Assembly: GCA_945910005.1 (NCBI GenBank)
Contig: OX246746.1
Span: 27,861,075-27,925,074, forward strand
Reading direction: 5' to 3'
From: Isoperla grammatica
Lineage: Eukaryota; Arthropoda; Insecta; Plecoptera; Perlodidae
DNA: 64,000 bases
Part shown: in pieces, positions 36,541 to 48,825 of the stretch
Numbering within the stretch: the first letter of the stretch is position 1
How the letters are laid out: the number at the start of each line of letters is the position of its first letter
Program-made: the position numbers and the translations under genes
The notes under the pieces: model-generated
Told to the model about the DNA's origin: nothing
Seen by the model: only the letters and a program-made list of their open reading frames with translations
Databases searched by the model: none

Positions 36541-37903
36541 TATCGACTTCAAAAATTTCAAAATTTTTAATTTTTTTCCAAAATTGTAATTTGAACAGTC
36601 TTTATTGTATTGAATTATATACCATAGTCAATTGCCAAACTAATTCAATCATCATTTTTGTTAATAATGTAATTTATTCTTGAATCATGTTTATCTTCAA
36701 GACAGCTTATGAAATCCATTAATTTGGTTATTGATTATGTAAAACGAGCATTTGTTCTAGAAATTCTGATAGCGGAAGCTTCGAGAAGAAAACAATATTT
36801 TGAAATTTCAAGCAATGTGCAGAGGAAGAAGGACGGGTTCAGATTTAACATTACTCCTTGGAACAGCTCGAAACAATAATGTGGATGATAGAGATTCAAA
36901 TTCAAATTTCTATTAACATTTTACACATTAGCGTTAATTATAATACAATACAATTGGGAACTTAAAACGTGTTGCATATAATCAATGATTGCTGTTTGCA
37001 TTTTGGTGCTTACATAAGTCAAAAGGCGTGGGAGTGTGCACCTGCTTGTTTGCCACTAATTGTGAGCTATTAATTCTATGTAGACCTACTAAAAATAATA
37101 TTTTACTTTCATAACAGATAGGATTATCAATATTGTTAAATTTATAATTTTTAGGAAAGCATTCTGTCTCTCTCGTGTAGAATAAGCATGGCTTCCGCTT
37201 CCCATGGTTATGCAATTCTATTATGGTTTAATTCGTTTGAGACAGAAAGCCGTTGTTAATTACTGTCATGTGCTATGTTACATGAATAGATCAATCATAT
37301 TTTGTATATGTTTTTTTCTGTAAATTTTCTGAACACAGGAAATAAATATTTTATACTTTACGGAATTACATATTTTATTCAGTTTTTAACGATATTATCA
37401 TCAATCATCTAGTATTATCTTATATTATAGGGAAAAGTTTAATCATCTTTTGGTATTTTTTGTCTTGAAACGTACTGTTCACAACAGCTGCAGTAGAAAC
37501 TCAGCATTATACGAGCGGTCATTGTGTAATGCCGCAAGATGCAAATGTAGCCCAGATCCTAGCCTCGTTGAACTTAATGGTGCAATGGTTGCATTGCTGC
37601 ATTTACGTTTTTATCGGAATTTTTTGTGTGTGAGGCATCAATTTGTGCCACTGTTTTGCATGCATTTTGCTGTTGAAATGCACAATAAAACTGTAGTTGT
37701 TGTGAAATTAGGCATTTTACACTTTTTTAGAATGTGTGTGATTGTGTGTGTACAGTTGTGCTGAACAACACAACATTGATTGGTGACAAATGATCTACAG
37801 GGATAGTAGCACACAAGAATGCATTCAGTGCAAACATGCAAACACATGAGCACGCAGGTCGTATTCGTATGGGCTGTAGTGTAGAAGAAGAGTCGATAAA
37901 GTA
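36541..37903. other. Intergenic stretch without supported features
   Basis: AT-rich. A 104-codon plus-strand frame at 37450-37764 has no recognised similarity and no supporting splice or start context. Confidence 0.35.
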
Positions 37904-38203
37904 GTAGTACTGTTGAGTGAGTAATATAGGGTAGAGGCCCCACGCCATCGGCAGTTTGTCTACCGCCTTTTACTGTCCAAAATACTTTAGTCGGGTAGTA
38001 GAAGTGCGCCAAGCGACACGATGACGGAGCCTGATTGGTTGGCTACTTTACCGAAGATATACGAAGACAGCCGAAAACTCCGTCATCGCGTTGCTTGGCG
38101 ATCTTCTACTACCCGACTTAAGTATGTTGGGCAGCATAAGGCGGTAGACATACCGATTGCGTTGCGGCTCTACCCTATATTACTCACTCAACGATAGTAC
38201 TAC
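37904..38203. mobile_element. 300-bp foldback MITE
   Basis: Arms 37904-38029 and 38078-38203 (126 bp each) are inverted copies, differing at scattered bases, around a 48-nt loop. The arm ends read gttgagtgagtaatatag. tagtact occurs next to both ends, a possible 7-9 bp duplication. The long arms suggest a MULE-like or foldback element. It directly abuts the 63-bp minisatellite. Confidence 0.8.
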
Positions 38204-38206
38204 AAC

Positions 38207-39238
38207 TTGAGGTACAATACGAGACAGTACCACAAGAATCAGCTAGGCCTGGTGGAAGCATAGACTGACTCCCACAACACGAGACAGTAGTACCACAAGA
38301 ATCAGCTAGACCTGGTGGAAGTAGAGCCTGACTCCCACAACACGAGACAGTAGTACCACAAGCGAATCAGCTAGGCCTGGTGGAAGCATAGCCTGACTCC
38401 CACAACACGAGACAGTAGTACCACAAGAATCAGCTAGGCCTGGTGGAAGCATAGCCTGACTCCCACAACACGAGACAGTAGTACCACAAGAATCAGCTAG
38501 ACCTGGTGGAAGTATAGTCTGACTCCCACAACACGAGACAGTAGTACCACAAGAATCAGCTAGGCCTGGTGGAAGCATAGCCTGACTCCCACAACACGAG
38601 ACAGTAGTACCACAAGAATCAGCTAGGCCTGGTGGAAGCATAGCCTGACTCCCACAAAACGAGACAGTAGTACCACAAGAATCAGCTAGACCTGGTGGAA
38701 GCATAGTCTGACTCCCACAACACGAGACAGTAGTACCACAAGAATCAGCTAGACCTGGTGGAAGCATAGCCTGACTCCCACAACACGAGACAGTAGTACC
38801 ACAAGAATCAGCTAGACCTGGTGGAAGCATAGTCTGACTCCCACAACACGAGACAGTAGTACCACAAGAATCAGCTAGACCTGGTGGAAGCATAGCCTGA
38901 CTCCCACAACACGAGACTGTAGTACCACAAGAATCAGCTAGACCTGGTGGAAGCATAGCCTGACTCCCACAACACGAGACAGTAGTACCACAAGAATCAG
39001 CTAGACCTGGTGGAAGCATAGCCTGACTCCCAGTCCCACAACACGAGACAGTAGTACCACAAGAATCAGCTAGGCCTGGTGGAAGTATAGCCTGACTCCC
39101 ACAACACGAGACAGTAGTACCACAAGAATCAGCTAGGCCTGGTGGAAGTATATGCTGACTCCCACAACACGAGACAGTAGTACCACAAGAATCAGCTAGG
39201 CCTGGTGGAAGTATAGTCTGACTCCCACAACACGACTG
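38207..39238 (-). repeat. 16-copy 63-bp minisatellite with an open minus-strand frame
   Basis: Unit of 63 bp (21 codons): ctggtggaag recurs 16 times at near-exact 63-bp spacing. The minus strand encodes repeated SQAMLPPGLADSCGTTVSCC from 39256 to 38306. Two copies have small insertions: 6 bp near 39030, which keeps frame, and 2 bp near 38362, which breaks it. The frame break and the lack of flanking exons argue that it is a minisatellite rather than a gene. Confidence 0.92.
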
Positions 39239-39259
39239 GTAATAGAAACATCTCATTAA

Positions 39260-40025
39260 CCCACAGCTTCTGCAGCACCCCGTGACTTACAAAACTGAAT
39301 CTAAATTAACCTTCTTTGGCGAGTAACCTAGACCTCACTAGTAACTCCATGTTGCGATAGTAAACAGCTCTGTCAGGCACGTCGGAAGTATGTTTCTCTA
39401 GGGGGGGGGGGGGGGGGGGGGATCTAGGAAACTTTCACTCATACTTATATTAGGGTTCAGATAGCTCAAGCAAACTGATCGAGACTCAAAATTGCCGAAC
39501 GTTTGCACACTTGTAGAGTCATCTATAAGGTTCACTATAATATGATAAGGAAAAGTGATCTTCCTTCGTTAGTTTTTAAGATATCTTGTGTTAAATATCT
39601 CGATTTTTATTATTTTTAACATTTTTTGAATAACAAAACGTCACACACGTGCACTCCTATACTTATTCTAAAAATATACATTTCCCATGATTGTTCATAC
39701 AAATTCTAGCTCTGTATCGAAAAAATAAAAATCAACATGCTAGCTTTCTGAACGATTTTAAAGTTGATTAAAAAAGCACGTAAAAAATTGGGTTGATCAT
39801 TAAAATAATATATTGTTCAAGCTCAATTTTCTAACATAATTTTAAAAATAAAATTTCATTGATTACTCATGCACGCCAAGAAAATGTTGTTTGCAAGAAA
39901 ATTATTAATCACCAATAATTTACTCAAATCCGCATGTTTTTAGAAGTGCCAAGATAGGGAGGGCATCACTGTGTCCATATAATACAAGCAATCTCATTCT
40001 TCCTCCTTTCCTCCAAATTAGAGCC
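39260..40025. other. Spacer between the two minisatellites
   Basis: AT-rich sequence with 21 consecutive G at 39401-39421. Nothing coding is supported. Confidence 0.4.
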
Positions 40026-40037
40026 ATGCGTGGTACA

Positions 40038-41135
40038 GTGAGTGGTACTGGTACCGCCGAGCCACCTCCACCAGTGTTGTACAGTGGTACTGGTACCGCC
40101 GAGCCACCTCCACCAGTGTTGTACAGTGGTACTGGTACCGCCGAGCCACCTCCACCAGTGTTGTACAGTGGTACTGGTACCGCCGAGCCACCTCCACCAG
40201 TGTTGTACAGTGGTACTGGTACCGCCGAGCCACCTCCACCAGTGGTGCAGAGTGGTACTGGTACCGCCGAGCCACCTCCACCAGTGTTATACAGTGGTAC
40301 TGGTACCGCCGAGCCACCTCCACCAGTGTTGTACAGTGGTACTGGTACCGCCGAGCCACCTCCACCAGTGTTATACAGTGGTACTGGTACCGCCGAGCCA
40401 CCTCCACCAGTGTTGTACAGTGGTAATGGTACCGCCGAGCCACCTCCACCAGTGTTGTACAGTGGTAATGGTACCGCCGAGCCACCTCCACCAGTGGTGC
40501 AGAGTGGTACTGGTACCGCCGAGCCACCTCCACCAGTGTTGTACAGTGGTACTGGTACCGCCGAGCCACCTCCACCAGTGTTGTACAGTGGTAATGGTAC
40601 CGCCGAGCCACCTCCACCAGTGGTGCAGAGTGGTACTGGTACCGCCGAGCCACCTCCACCAGTGTTGTACAGTGGTACTGGTACCGCCGAGCCACCTCCA
40701 CCAGTGTTGTACAGTGGTACTGGTACCGCCGAGCCACCTCCACCAGTGTTATACAGTGGTACTGGTACCGCCGAGCCACCTCCACCAGTGTTGTACAGTG
40801 GTAATGGTACCGCCGAGCCACCTCCACCAGTGTTGTACAGTGGTAATGGTACCGCCGAGCCACCTCCACCAGTGGTGCAGAGTGGTACTGGTACCGCCGA
40901 GCCACCTCCACCAGTGTTGTACAGTGGTACTGGTACCGCCGAGCCACCTCCACCAGTGTTGTAGAGTGGTACTGGTACCGCCGATCCACCTCCACCAGTG
41001 TGGTACAGTGGTACTGGTACCGCCGAGCCACCTCCACCAGTGTTGTAGAGTGGTACTGGTACCGCCGAGCCACCTCCACCAGTGTTGTACAGTGGTACTG
41101 GTACCGCCGATTCACCTCCACCAGTGGTGCAGATT
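40038..41135 (+). repeat. 26-copy 42-bp minisatellite, four frames open
   Basis: The unit is 42 bp (14 codons), agtggtactggtaccgccga followed by gccacctccaccagtgttgtac. One plus frame gives SGTGTAEPPPPVLY repeats (40026-40964), another VLVPPSHLHQCCTV repeats. Two minus frames give GGGGSAVPVPLYNT and VEVARRYQYHCTTL repeats. Because the unit length is a multiple of three and lacks stops in those frames, long open frames follow automatically. A proline-rich secreted or structural protein cannot be excluded, but no start context, signal peptide or splice signal supports one. Confidence 0.93.
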
Positions 41136-41139
41136 GTAG

Positions 41140-42179
41140 CCAACAATATGAGGTTATCACCGCAGGGGGTCGCACGATGTTTCGTGAATCAACAGTCTTG
41201 CCGAGTTATTCTTGACCCGTTTTTACCTTTGATTAGGTTACTTTAAAAGTATTAGGACATTTTATTTTGACTGTGCCAGATATTGTAAAATGTAGACTGT
41301 TGTTAAAGAACACGTATTTCTAAAGACAAGGAGTCTACAATGTAGAAGGAACGACACGGGCACTATTTATTTTATTACAAATAGTCGGATAAAATATGTC
41401 GATATACACACTTTATATAGTGGTTTATTCCATCCGCCCCAGTAGCAAAGCTCCGGTGGAAGAAGCATTGGTACGTAGAGCCGGCGATCTGGGTTCGATC
41501 CACAGTCAGGGCAATTATTGGCATAACGATTTCGTTTGGCTATGCTGGACTATATCGATATTTCATGTTGATTGTTGCATCGTTGCAGTGACAGTTCGCA
41601 ATATAAAACCATGCACGATGAACGGTGCTTTACTGACATATTACGAATGTGCTTAGATATTGACACAATGATTCATACCCGGGATTTAGTGTTGTTGTAT
41701 GATGTAGCTAAACATTTATTTTAAATTTTGCTGCGTTCTAAAGACATCAATAAAACACGTTTATTTTGCCAGTCGATGAATGAATAAAGCAATCATTGAA
41801 ACACAATTATTAACGTATATTTTGGATTTAATGTTATTAGATCATTATAAAAATGCTCTTTGCAGCTAACGCAGTTTTTTTTTTTTTTTTACAATAGGAA
41901 AATGTATCTTTAAAAGGCCAAAAAAGAAAGCTTACCTCATGCATAAAATGTTTACAAGACATGTGCAGGCAAAATAGAGCCCACACTTTAGCGTAGCGTA
42001 CGAAAATGACAATAGAAAAGAAAGGATGTTCTAAAAACCCTAGCAATGCTCCTTACAATTAATTGTCCTCAATAACTAAACAAAAGGACAAAATAATTGA
42101 AAATACTATATTTAGCCAGGAAAAGAAACATTGCTAAAAATCTGATTGATAAGATGGCTGAGTATAGTCTTACTATGGA
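41140..42179. other. Intergenic stretch
   Basis: A box-B-like GGGTTCGATCC occurs near 41492, inside what may be a decayed tRNA-derived repeat (41445-41520). No gene supported. Confidence 0.35.
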
Positions 42180-42190
42180 TAATAGTAGAT

Positions 42191-42465
42191 AATAATAATA
42201 ATTTTTCGTAGGATACCCGTTCTAGGGTGCACACCAGCTTTACCTGATGTGCCCCTCTTCAGGTGACTAACTAGGTTATTAGGGTGTTTGGATAGCTGGG
42301 GAGGAATGTCCGAGGGCTGATAGTAGGACTCAATCCCAGCATTCGCCTTTACGACTGAGGAAAACCTCGGAAAAAACCTTCAGTCAGGACTGCCGGTGGC
42401 CGGAATCGAACCGGCGACCGCCCGAATTAGAGTCTCGCGTCTTACCGCTGAGCCACCTCTATCGG
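42191..42465 (-). mobile_element. tRNA-derived SINE, copy 3, with target duplication
   Basis: Full-length 275-bp copy very similar to copy 2. Flanked by TAATAGTAGAT at 42180-42190 and 42466-42476. Lies about 0.8 kb upstream of the P450 start codon. Confidence 0.92.
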
Positions 42466-43117
42466 TAATAGTAGATGTGACCACCATGCACAATATATCT
42501 AATGCAGACCTCGCCCGTTAGACCGTCCATGGGTCACGCCGTATAAACCACCTTTGACGGTCCCAAGTAAAATAATTGAATCCAGTCTATGACACATAGC
42601 ACAAATCATAACACTAGCCTCAATAACAATTTTAACTCATCTGGTGAAAGTTGTTCAAGGAAGATCCAAACAAAGAGCTTCACGATAACTTATAAAGACT
42701 GTGTATTTAATTGTCAATTGAAAAGCGAATGGGGGGGGAGGCAAGTCGCAAGTGCCCCCATAACGTTACAGCAGCAAGCTGCGTGCTGAAGCAGTTGCCA
42801 CCGTCTGCTTCCTCATTGTCGCGTCAAACGAAACTGAAAATAAATAAACATTTTTAAAGAGAGATTCCGGTATAAAATCTGTTTAAGAAATCCAAGTATG
42901 GAAAGCGAAAGAAGTGATCGAATGCAGTATTACATACAATGCATATTTCTGCATCGACAATCACTATGACATGTGTGGGGTTAATGTGATGATCGGTTTA
43001 AAGGCCGGTATTTTGAAGTTCAAAGGTCTGGAGTATTAGCCTATGAACGTACAAGCCGTTGTAGTCGTCCGATAAATAATGGATGCTGATTTAACAATCA
43101 GTGAATTAGCAAACCCA

Positions 43118-43126
43118 TATAAAAGG
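43118..43126 (+). promoter_or_regulatory. TATA box of the P450 gene
   Basis: TATAAAAGG, a consensus TATA element, 170 bp upstream of the start codon. A tcagac initiator-like word lies about 30 bp downstream (near 43148), which would give a 5' UTR of roughly 145 nt. Confidence 0.65.
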
Positions 43127-43295
43127 AGACGGAATTACTTACGGCACTCAGACGAAAGGTTTCAGGCAAGCTTAGCACACGCGTACTTAGCGAGCTCGAG
43201 ATCTTCGTCCAAACTCCGCCATCCAATAACAATAACTACTCCACAATAATTAGGTCTACTTTTGGAACTCTACTCTAAAATCAACATAAAATATA

Positions 43296-46200
43296 ATGGA
43301 ATGGATCATCATCAAAAGTTTACCCCTTTCCACCTACTTCCTGTTCGTCCTACTGGTAGTGTTGATTCTGCTGGTGCTCGTTGACTCCCTGAGGGTGAGG
43401 GTGGCAAAGGGCCACTCGGAGGCCCCTGGGCCCCTCTCCCTTCCTCTGATCGGTTCGCTCCACCTCCTGGCTGGATACAAGGTACCCTTCGAGGGATTCA
43501 CCGCGCTGGGCAGGAAGTACGGCCAGGTGTTCAAGATCGACATGGGCTCGGTACCCTGTGTTGTCGTCAACGGACTTGACAACATCCGGGAGGTGCTTAT
43601 GGCTAAAGGCGCGCACTTCGACGGGAGGCCCAACTTCCAGCGTTACCACCAGATCTTTAGCGGCAACAAAGAAAACTGTAAGTACAACAGAGCGCCTTGG
43701 CATACAGTTGGGAAGGAATAACAATAATACTAATTTTTCCTTGGAAACCTAACTTGCCTCTAATCAGGTATTGATCAGGAAACTGTGTGTGGAGAATTTA
43801 GTAAGATTGATATATCCAAAGGCTTTTTGTGAACAACATTCCCTCTTTATCTGAGGAAAATCTAGGATAATAAAAAAACTCCTTTCAGGATTGCTGGTGA
43901 CCGGTATCGAGCTAACAAACGTTCTGAGTTAGAGTATCGCGTGTTACTGCTGAGCTATATTTACATTCCCGGGTTTGTAGTAGACCTACGGAACCCCAGC
44001 ATCAGTGTTGTGGCTGTATGAGGAAAGTCTTGGAAACCTTTCAGTCAGGATTGCCGGTAGAAGAGACCGAACCCTCGGCCTTCCGAATCATAGACCCGTA
44101 TTCCAGCAATCCATAAGCTTTGGTTAGTAATACTGATTTCACGTATCTTTGTATTGTTTTTTCAGCCCTGGCCTTCTGCGATTGGTCCGAGGTGCAGCGA
44201 GCTCGCCGTGAGATGCTACGTGCGCACACGTTCCCCAGGTCCTTCAGCGAGCGCTTCAGTACTCTTGATGCACTATTGGCCGCGGAGCTGTCCTCTCTCA
44301 CTGACCACCTCAACGTCCACCACCACAACGTCGCCCTAAAGCCCCTCGTGCTCCACGCATGCGCAAACGTCTTCACCAACTACTTCGCGACTCGCAACTT
44401 TGAACGGAACGACATCAGCTTCGGGAAGATGATCAAGAACTTTGACAACATCTTCTATGAAGTGAACCAAGGATATGCGGCTGACTTCATGCCGTGGTTG
44501 TTGCCACTGCATGGGAGCCACTTCACAGAGGTTGGCAGTTGGAGTCACGCGATACGAGAGTTCATGGACGAGGAGATCATCGGCAAGAGGGTGAGCGCCT
44601 GGAGGCCGGACCAACCCCAGGAGGACTACGTTGACGCCCTCTTGGAGCACGTGAACGCCGAGGTGGAGCCCCGACTCTCATGGGACTCCGCCATGTTTGC
44701 ACTGGAGGACATCATTGGTGGACACACCGCGATCGGCAACCTCCTCATGAAGGTAAGTACTCTGGCTTGCTTGGATTAGTGGGTATCCGCCCATCTTAAA
44801 ACTTCCTTTCAAGCTGAAAACGATTCATTTTATTGCTTGTTTGGGATGCCATATTGAAAATGTAAGAAGGGGGTGCGGTTGCGGGGGGTGGAAGGGGGAG
44901 TATAGTGCAGGGTATCTCCATAGTTCCATGACACAGACCACGACGGCTCCTTCAGGCCACTGTGTCTCCAAGAGAGGTTAACCACCTAACAAAAAAGAGA
45001 AAATACTTTCTCCTGAGCAAAAATGTACAGATTTCAAGTATGCAGTCCCAGAATTTATTTATATGATTAGAAAAACACATTGAAAAATCACTCTGTAAGA
45101 ATTGGTGGCGATGTGACGTAGCTCATACCAAGGGAACAAATTGGAAAAAGTTGCGAGTAGGAAAAAAGGGGAACTTGTAACACATACTGCAATTAAAGAA
45201 AATATTTAAAAAAGTAAATAAAAATAACAAAATGTTCTATAACGGTAGCCAGCTTACAGAGGTTATGTAGGAGGGTGAGTCAGTAAACTTATCTATTGGT
45301 GTGTCATAACACAAGACTGTTAGAGACGCCTATATAGGGCGCTAGTGCAGGTTACTGTGTCTACATTTTAATCAGTCTATCTTAGATATTATTATCGTAG
45401 ATGGCTTAAGATGGACACTTTTCTGAGGCATAAGCTTTCTCTCCCTTTTCTGTGATATTTAAATTTATTCTTTTCATACTTGTGTTATTTTTATTTTTTA
45501 TCAAATCTTGATTTAATTTCTATCTAATAGCTCTGCTTCTTCATACATTTATTTAATATTTTGAATATTCAAATGTACTCTGTTTCTATAGTAGTAATAA
45601 AAAAATAAGTTTTCGTAGGAAACCTGCCCAGATACCATTCATGCCTCTTTTGAACGTGACTAACTAGGTATTGGGGTATTTTTAACAGTTGGAAAGGAAT
45701 CTCCGAGGGTAGTTAGTATGATTTAATCCCAGCATTTGCCGTACGTGTGACTGAATAAAACCTTGGGAAAATCATACAGCTAAGATTGCCGAAAGCGGAT
45801 ATCGAACCAGCGACCTTACGAATTAGAGCATAGAGTCATCTTTATCGGTTATATTTCTATGGCAGTTTTGTTTTGTTGGTCTACCTATCTTTGTTGTTAT
45901 AAATTTCTTTGATTTATGTTTGTGTTTTTTTCATTGTTTTTCTCTTATATTGTATGGTTGTATTAATTGTCCTTTGCAAATCAGTGTAATAACTGGGATA
46001 GACAATCAATCAATAAATGCAAGATAGGAGTGTGAGAATAATGGCAGGTGGTTGTTTGTATACAGTGTTGCCAGCTTGGCAATAACCGGAAGTTTAAAGT
46101 GTTGCCAGCTTGACAATGACAGTGTCTTCTCTCTTTTAAGATACTGGCATTCGTCGCTACCAGACCGGAAGTTCAACGCAGGATTCAGGCGGAAGCCGAC

Positions 46201-48034
46201 GCCCAGACGGATTGTGGCCACCGCCACGTTTGTTTGGGGGACCGTGTCAACATGGCGTATACAGAGGCTGTAATTCTTGAGGCTGTACGTCTAATTGCCA
46301 GTCCTATTGTGCCGCACGTTGCTAATCAGAACAGCTCTATAGCAGGTGAGGCATTCAAATAAGTAACTATCTCTTCTTTGTAAAACTGTTGACATATCAA
46401 ACAAGATCATGGTTGAGACGATGGGCAAGTGACAATAATTCTTCTGGGCTCGGGAACAGTTTGAACAGTTTCTTGCTCGCGTGGTCACTGCGTAGTTATC
46501 TTTGTCTACGTCACTGGTGCGGCTCTGGACTCCATGCAGCAATATTTGTTAAGGTTCCAGATATCCTATCAAGCTGAATCAAAGAAATACTTCCACATAA
46601 TCGAATTGTTCTTGATAATACATAAAATGCAATTAAGATGATATAGTACCTTTAACTTTTATTTCTTATTTTCTGTGAATGAACGAACGGTCATGTTTTT
46701 TGGTAGTTGTAATTCATTAATAACATTTAATTAAATAACATTGATCCCAGTAATCGATAGACAATGCACAATGCACATGCAATGAGTGTACTATTGTATC
46801 GTGGTTGAATGGATACTTGACTCACCTGTATCCTGTCTTAGCCATGCACGTAATTCATTCAAGACGTCAAGAACTGGGTGGGATGGGGTGCTAGAACGCT
46901 AGAATCTGTCCATTGTAATTGGTAATGACGCGAGTATCTGAATGTACAATGCGAGTACACTGGGCCGCGTCTCTCAGACAGCTGACTGGAACAGATACAC
47001 GTGAATGCATTAGTCTAACGGTAACTCTGTGAGGCGGAGAAATGCAGCAGCCAATAGATTTTAAACATATTTTAAAAAGCGGATTTTTTAAAATAGAAAA
47101 GAAACCACACATTTTTTAGGTACTAACTGAGAGGGGATAGGGGGGAGTTAACGTATATCTCAATCAATGCGTTATTAAAAAGTTCTTACAAATATTAAAC
47201 ATGCATTTTACTAATTATGCGATTTAAAAATATCCCCCGTTTTGGACAATGTTCGCTCTTTTAGCAAGTTCTTTTCAAAACATGACAATGCCATTGAATA
47301 CAATGAACGACCAAATTAATTATTTAGGAAAAAGATATTTTAATGTAAAATAATACAACAATTTCTTATTTACAAATCGTGTTTTATACATTCATGAGAT
47401 TATTGGAAATAATACTATAGATTTGTCACCGCGTCCTATTCTAGACCCTGATACCTCGTTTTATTTCTGTTTTTATAATCCCACATTGGGCATCTGTAAC
47501 TATGTAACTGCAACTGACTGAAATGTAGTGCACGTTAGACTTGGAAATAATAAGAATTTGGTTTTCACAGCAATTTTTTGTTAACAAATCCACAATTTAA
47601 GAAGGTTGTTAGTTGGGTTAACCATCCACATGTGAATACCATGTAGATGAAACACCACCATATGAAGATCCATATGTCTAACTTGTCGCTGTATTGTTGT
47701 AGGTTTCGATGTGAAAAAGAATACTCTAATATTCCTCAACAACCACGAGTTGAACATGAGTCCGGCCTTGTGGACCGAGCCTACCCTGTTCCACCCCGAG
47801 AGGTTCTTGGTTGAAGGTCGCATCGTGAAACCCGAACACTTCCTTCCGTTCGGGGTAGGTCGGAGATCCTGCATGGGCTACAAGATGGTACAGCTGCTCG
47901 GCTTTAACACCCTCGCTACTCTGCTGCTCAACTTCAACATCCTACCGGTAGATGGGGTTAGCTACGACGTACCTGTCGGAGACCTAGCTCTGCCGTGGGA
48001 CACATACACATTTAGCTTTCAGAAGCGAGTCTAG
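43296..48034 (+). CDS. CYP307-like: Cytochrome P450, CYP307 (Spook)-like, complete four-exon gene
   Basis: Exons 43296-43677, 44166-44752, 46141-46345 and 47703-48034 (stop TAG). All GT-AG, phases 1, 0, 1, total 1,506 bp and 501 residues, normal for a microsomal P450. N-terminal membrane anchor at residues 12-32, then the PGPLSLPLIG hinge (44-53). The helix C region starts at W134. The I-helix EDIIGGHTAIGN (308-319) replaces the usual AGxDTT. ExxR is E370-R373, PERF 423-426, and the haem loop FGVGRRSCMG (441-450) has ligand C448. FCDWS, NQGYAADFMPWL, LEDIIGGHTAIGN and SPIVPHVA closely match insect CYP307 proteins, which act in the 'black box' of ecdysteroid synthesis from 7-dehydrocholesterol. 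The steroid role in this animal is inference. ER membrane location expected. Introns 1 and 2 hold decayed SINEs. Confidence 0.92.
43836..43975 (-). mobile_element. Decayed SINE fragment in P450 intron 1
   Basis: Recognisable but diverged head of the same SINE family: gattgctggtgaccggtatc, then gttagagtatcgcgtgttac and a tgctgagct box A relic. Confidence 0.6.
44015..44115 (-). mobile_element. Second decayed SINE fragment in P450 intron 1
   Basis: cctttcagtcaggattgccgg is near-identical to the SINE body. The tRNA head that follows is heavily mutated. Ends about 50 bp before the exon 2 acceptor. Confidence 0.55.
45600..45850 (-). mobile_element. Decayed SINE in P450 intron 2
   Basis: Near full-length but diverged copy: gtgactaactaggtattggg, tctccgagggtagttagtat, then a mutated tRNA head ending tctttatcggt. 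Confidence 0.65.
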
Positions 48035-48825
48035 ACAAAACAGGTATTATGTATATTTTTATGTTGCAGCAGTTTGCATTCATAATTATGCAAAGTTAGG
48101 TTTTATACTTTTCAAATGACGCAGCTAAAAGCGAGTTTGAAAAAGTGTGTCTGCAGTCATTAAGTTAGTATCTTCCAAATTTAGCTGTTTTTGTACAATA
48201 TCTTGTAATACATGTCTGTAACTTGCCTGTTTTCACTATGTTAAATGTGACCTATTAATATGTTTAAAAAGATAATCGTCAATCTACTACCGTTGTTTTA
48301 TGTTGTTTCGATTAAAGAATATAGCACGTAAGTATTGCTACGTAAACAAGTATACATCAAGTATTGGTCAAAACAGTCAAATTCCGTGAGAGACAAAACA
48401 GCAATTTATTAACTAACATGCGAATTCTAACCAAAGTATTGCCAAGTTTGGAAGTCATTGTCAACCATCGATATTATGAGTTTAAAAAAAATACATCTTA
48501 GTTGCAAATAATAACACTGCCAAAAATTGTCTCAACTACATTTTACCACTCAATGTGAGGGAAAGAGTAGCATACTGTAGTAATATCCCTTGTGGTAAAA
48601 TTGTGTAATAATACAACAGCTTGACCACAATTCGTTGGTGTAAATTGAAGATGCTATAGGAGGAAATGGAGATTAATTGTTGTGAGGTTGTTTCAATAAC
48701 TCCAGTTACCTGTTTACGAAACCTTTTATACCATAAGATGAACATATTAAATATCTATCTTCACTTAGTATGACTCCCAGTCCCATAATGGTGACGTGTA
48801 ATTTCCTCATGCAATTGTAAATAAA
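48035..48825 (+). other. Probable 3' UTR region of the P450 gene
   Basis: AT-rich sequence after the stop. Candidate polyadenylation signals are ATTAAA at 48311-48316 and AATAAA at 48820-48825; which is used cannot be told. Confidence 0.35.

Noticed and set aside
37450..37764. 104-codon plus-strand frame
   Set aside because: No recognisable domain, unusual composition and no splice partners; probably random.
44041..44650. Minus-strand frames opposite P450 exon 2
   Set aside because: Antisense shadows of a well-supported exon.
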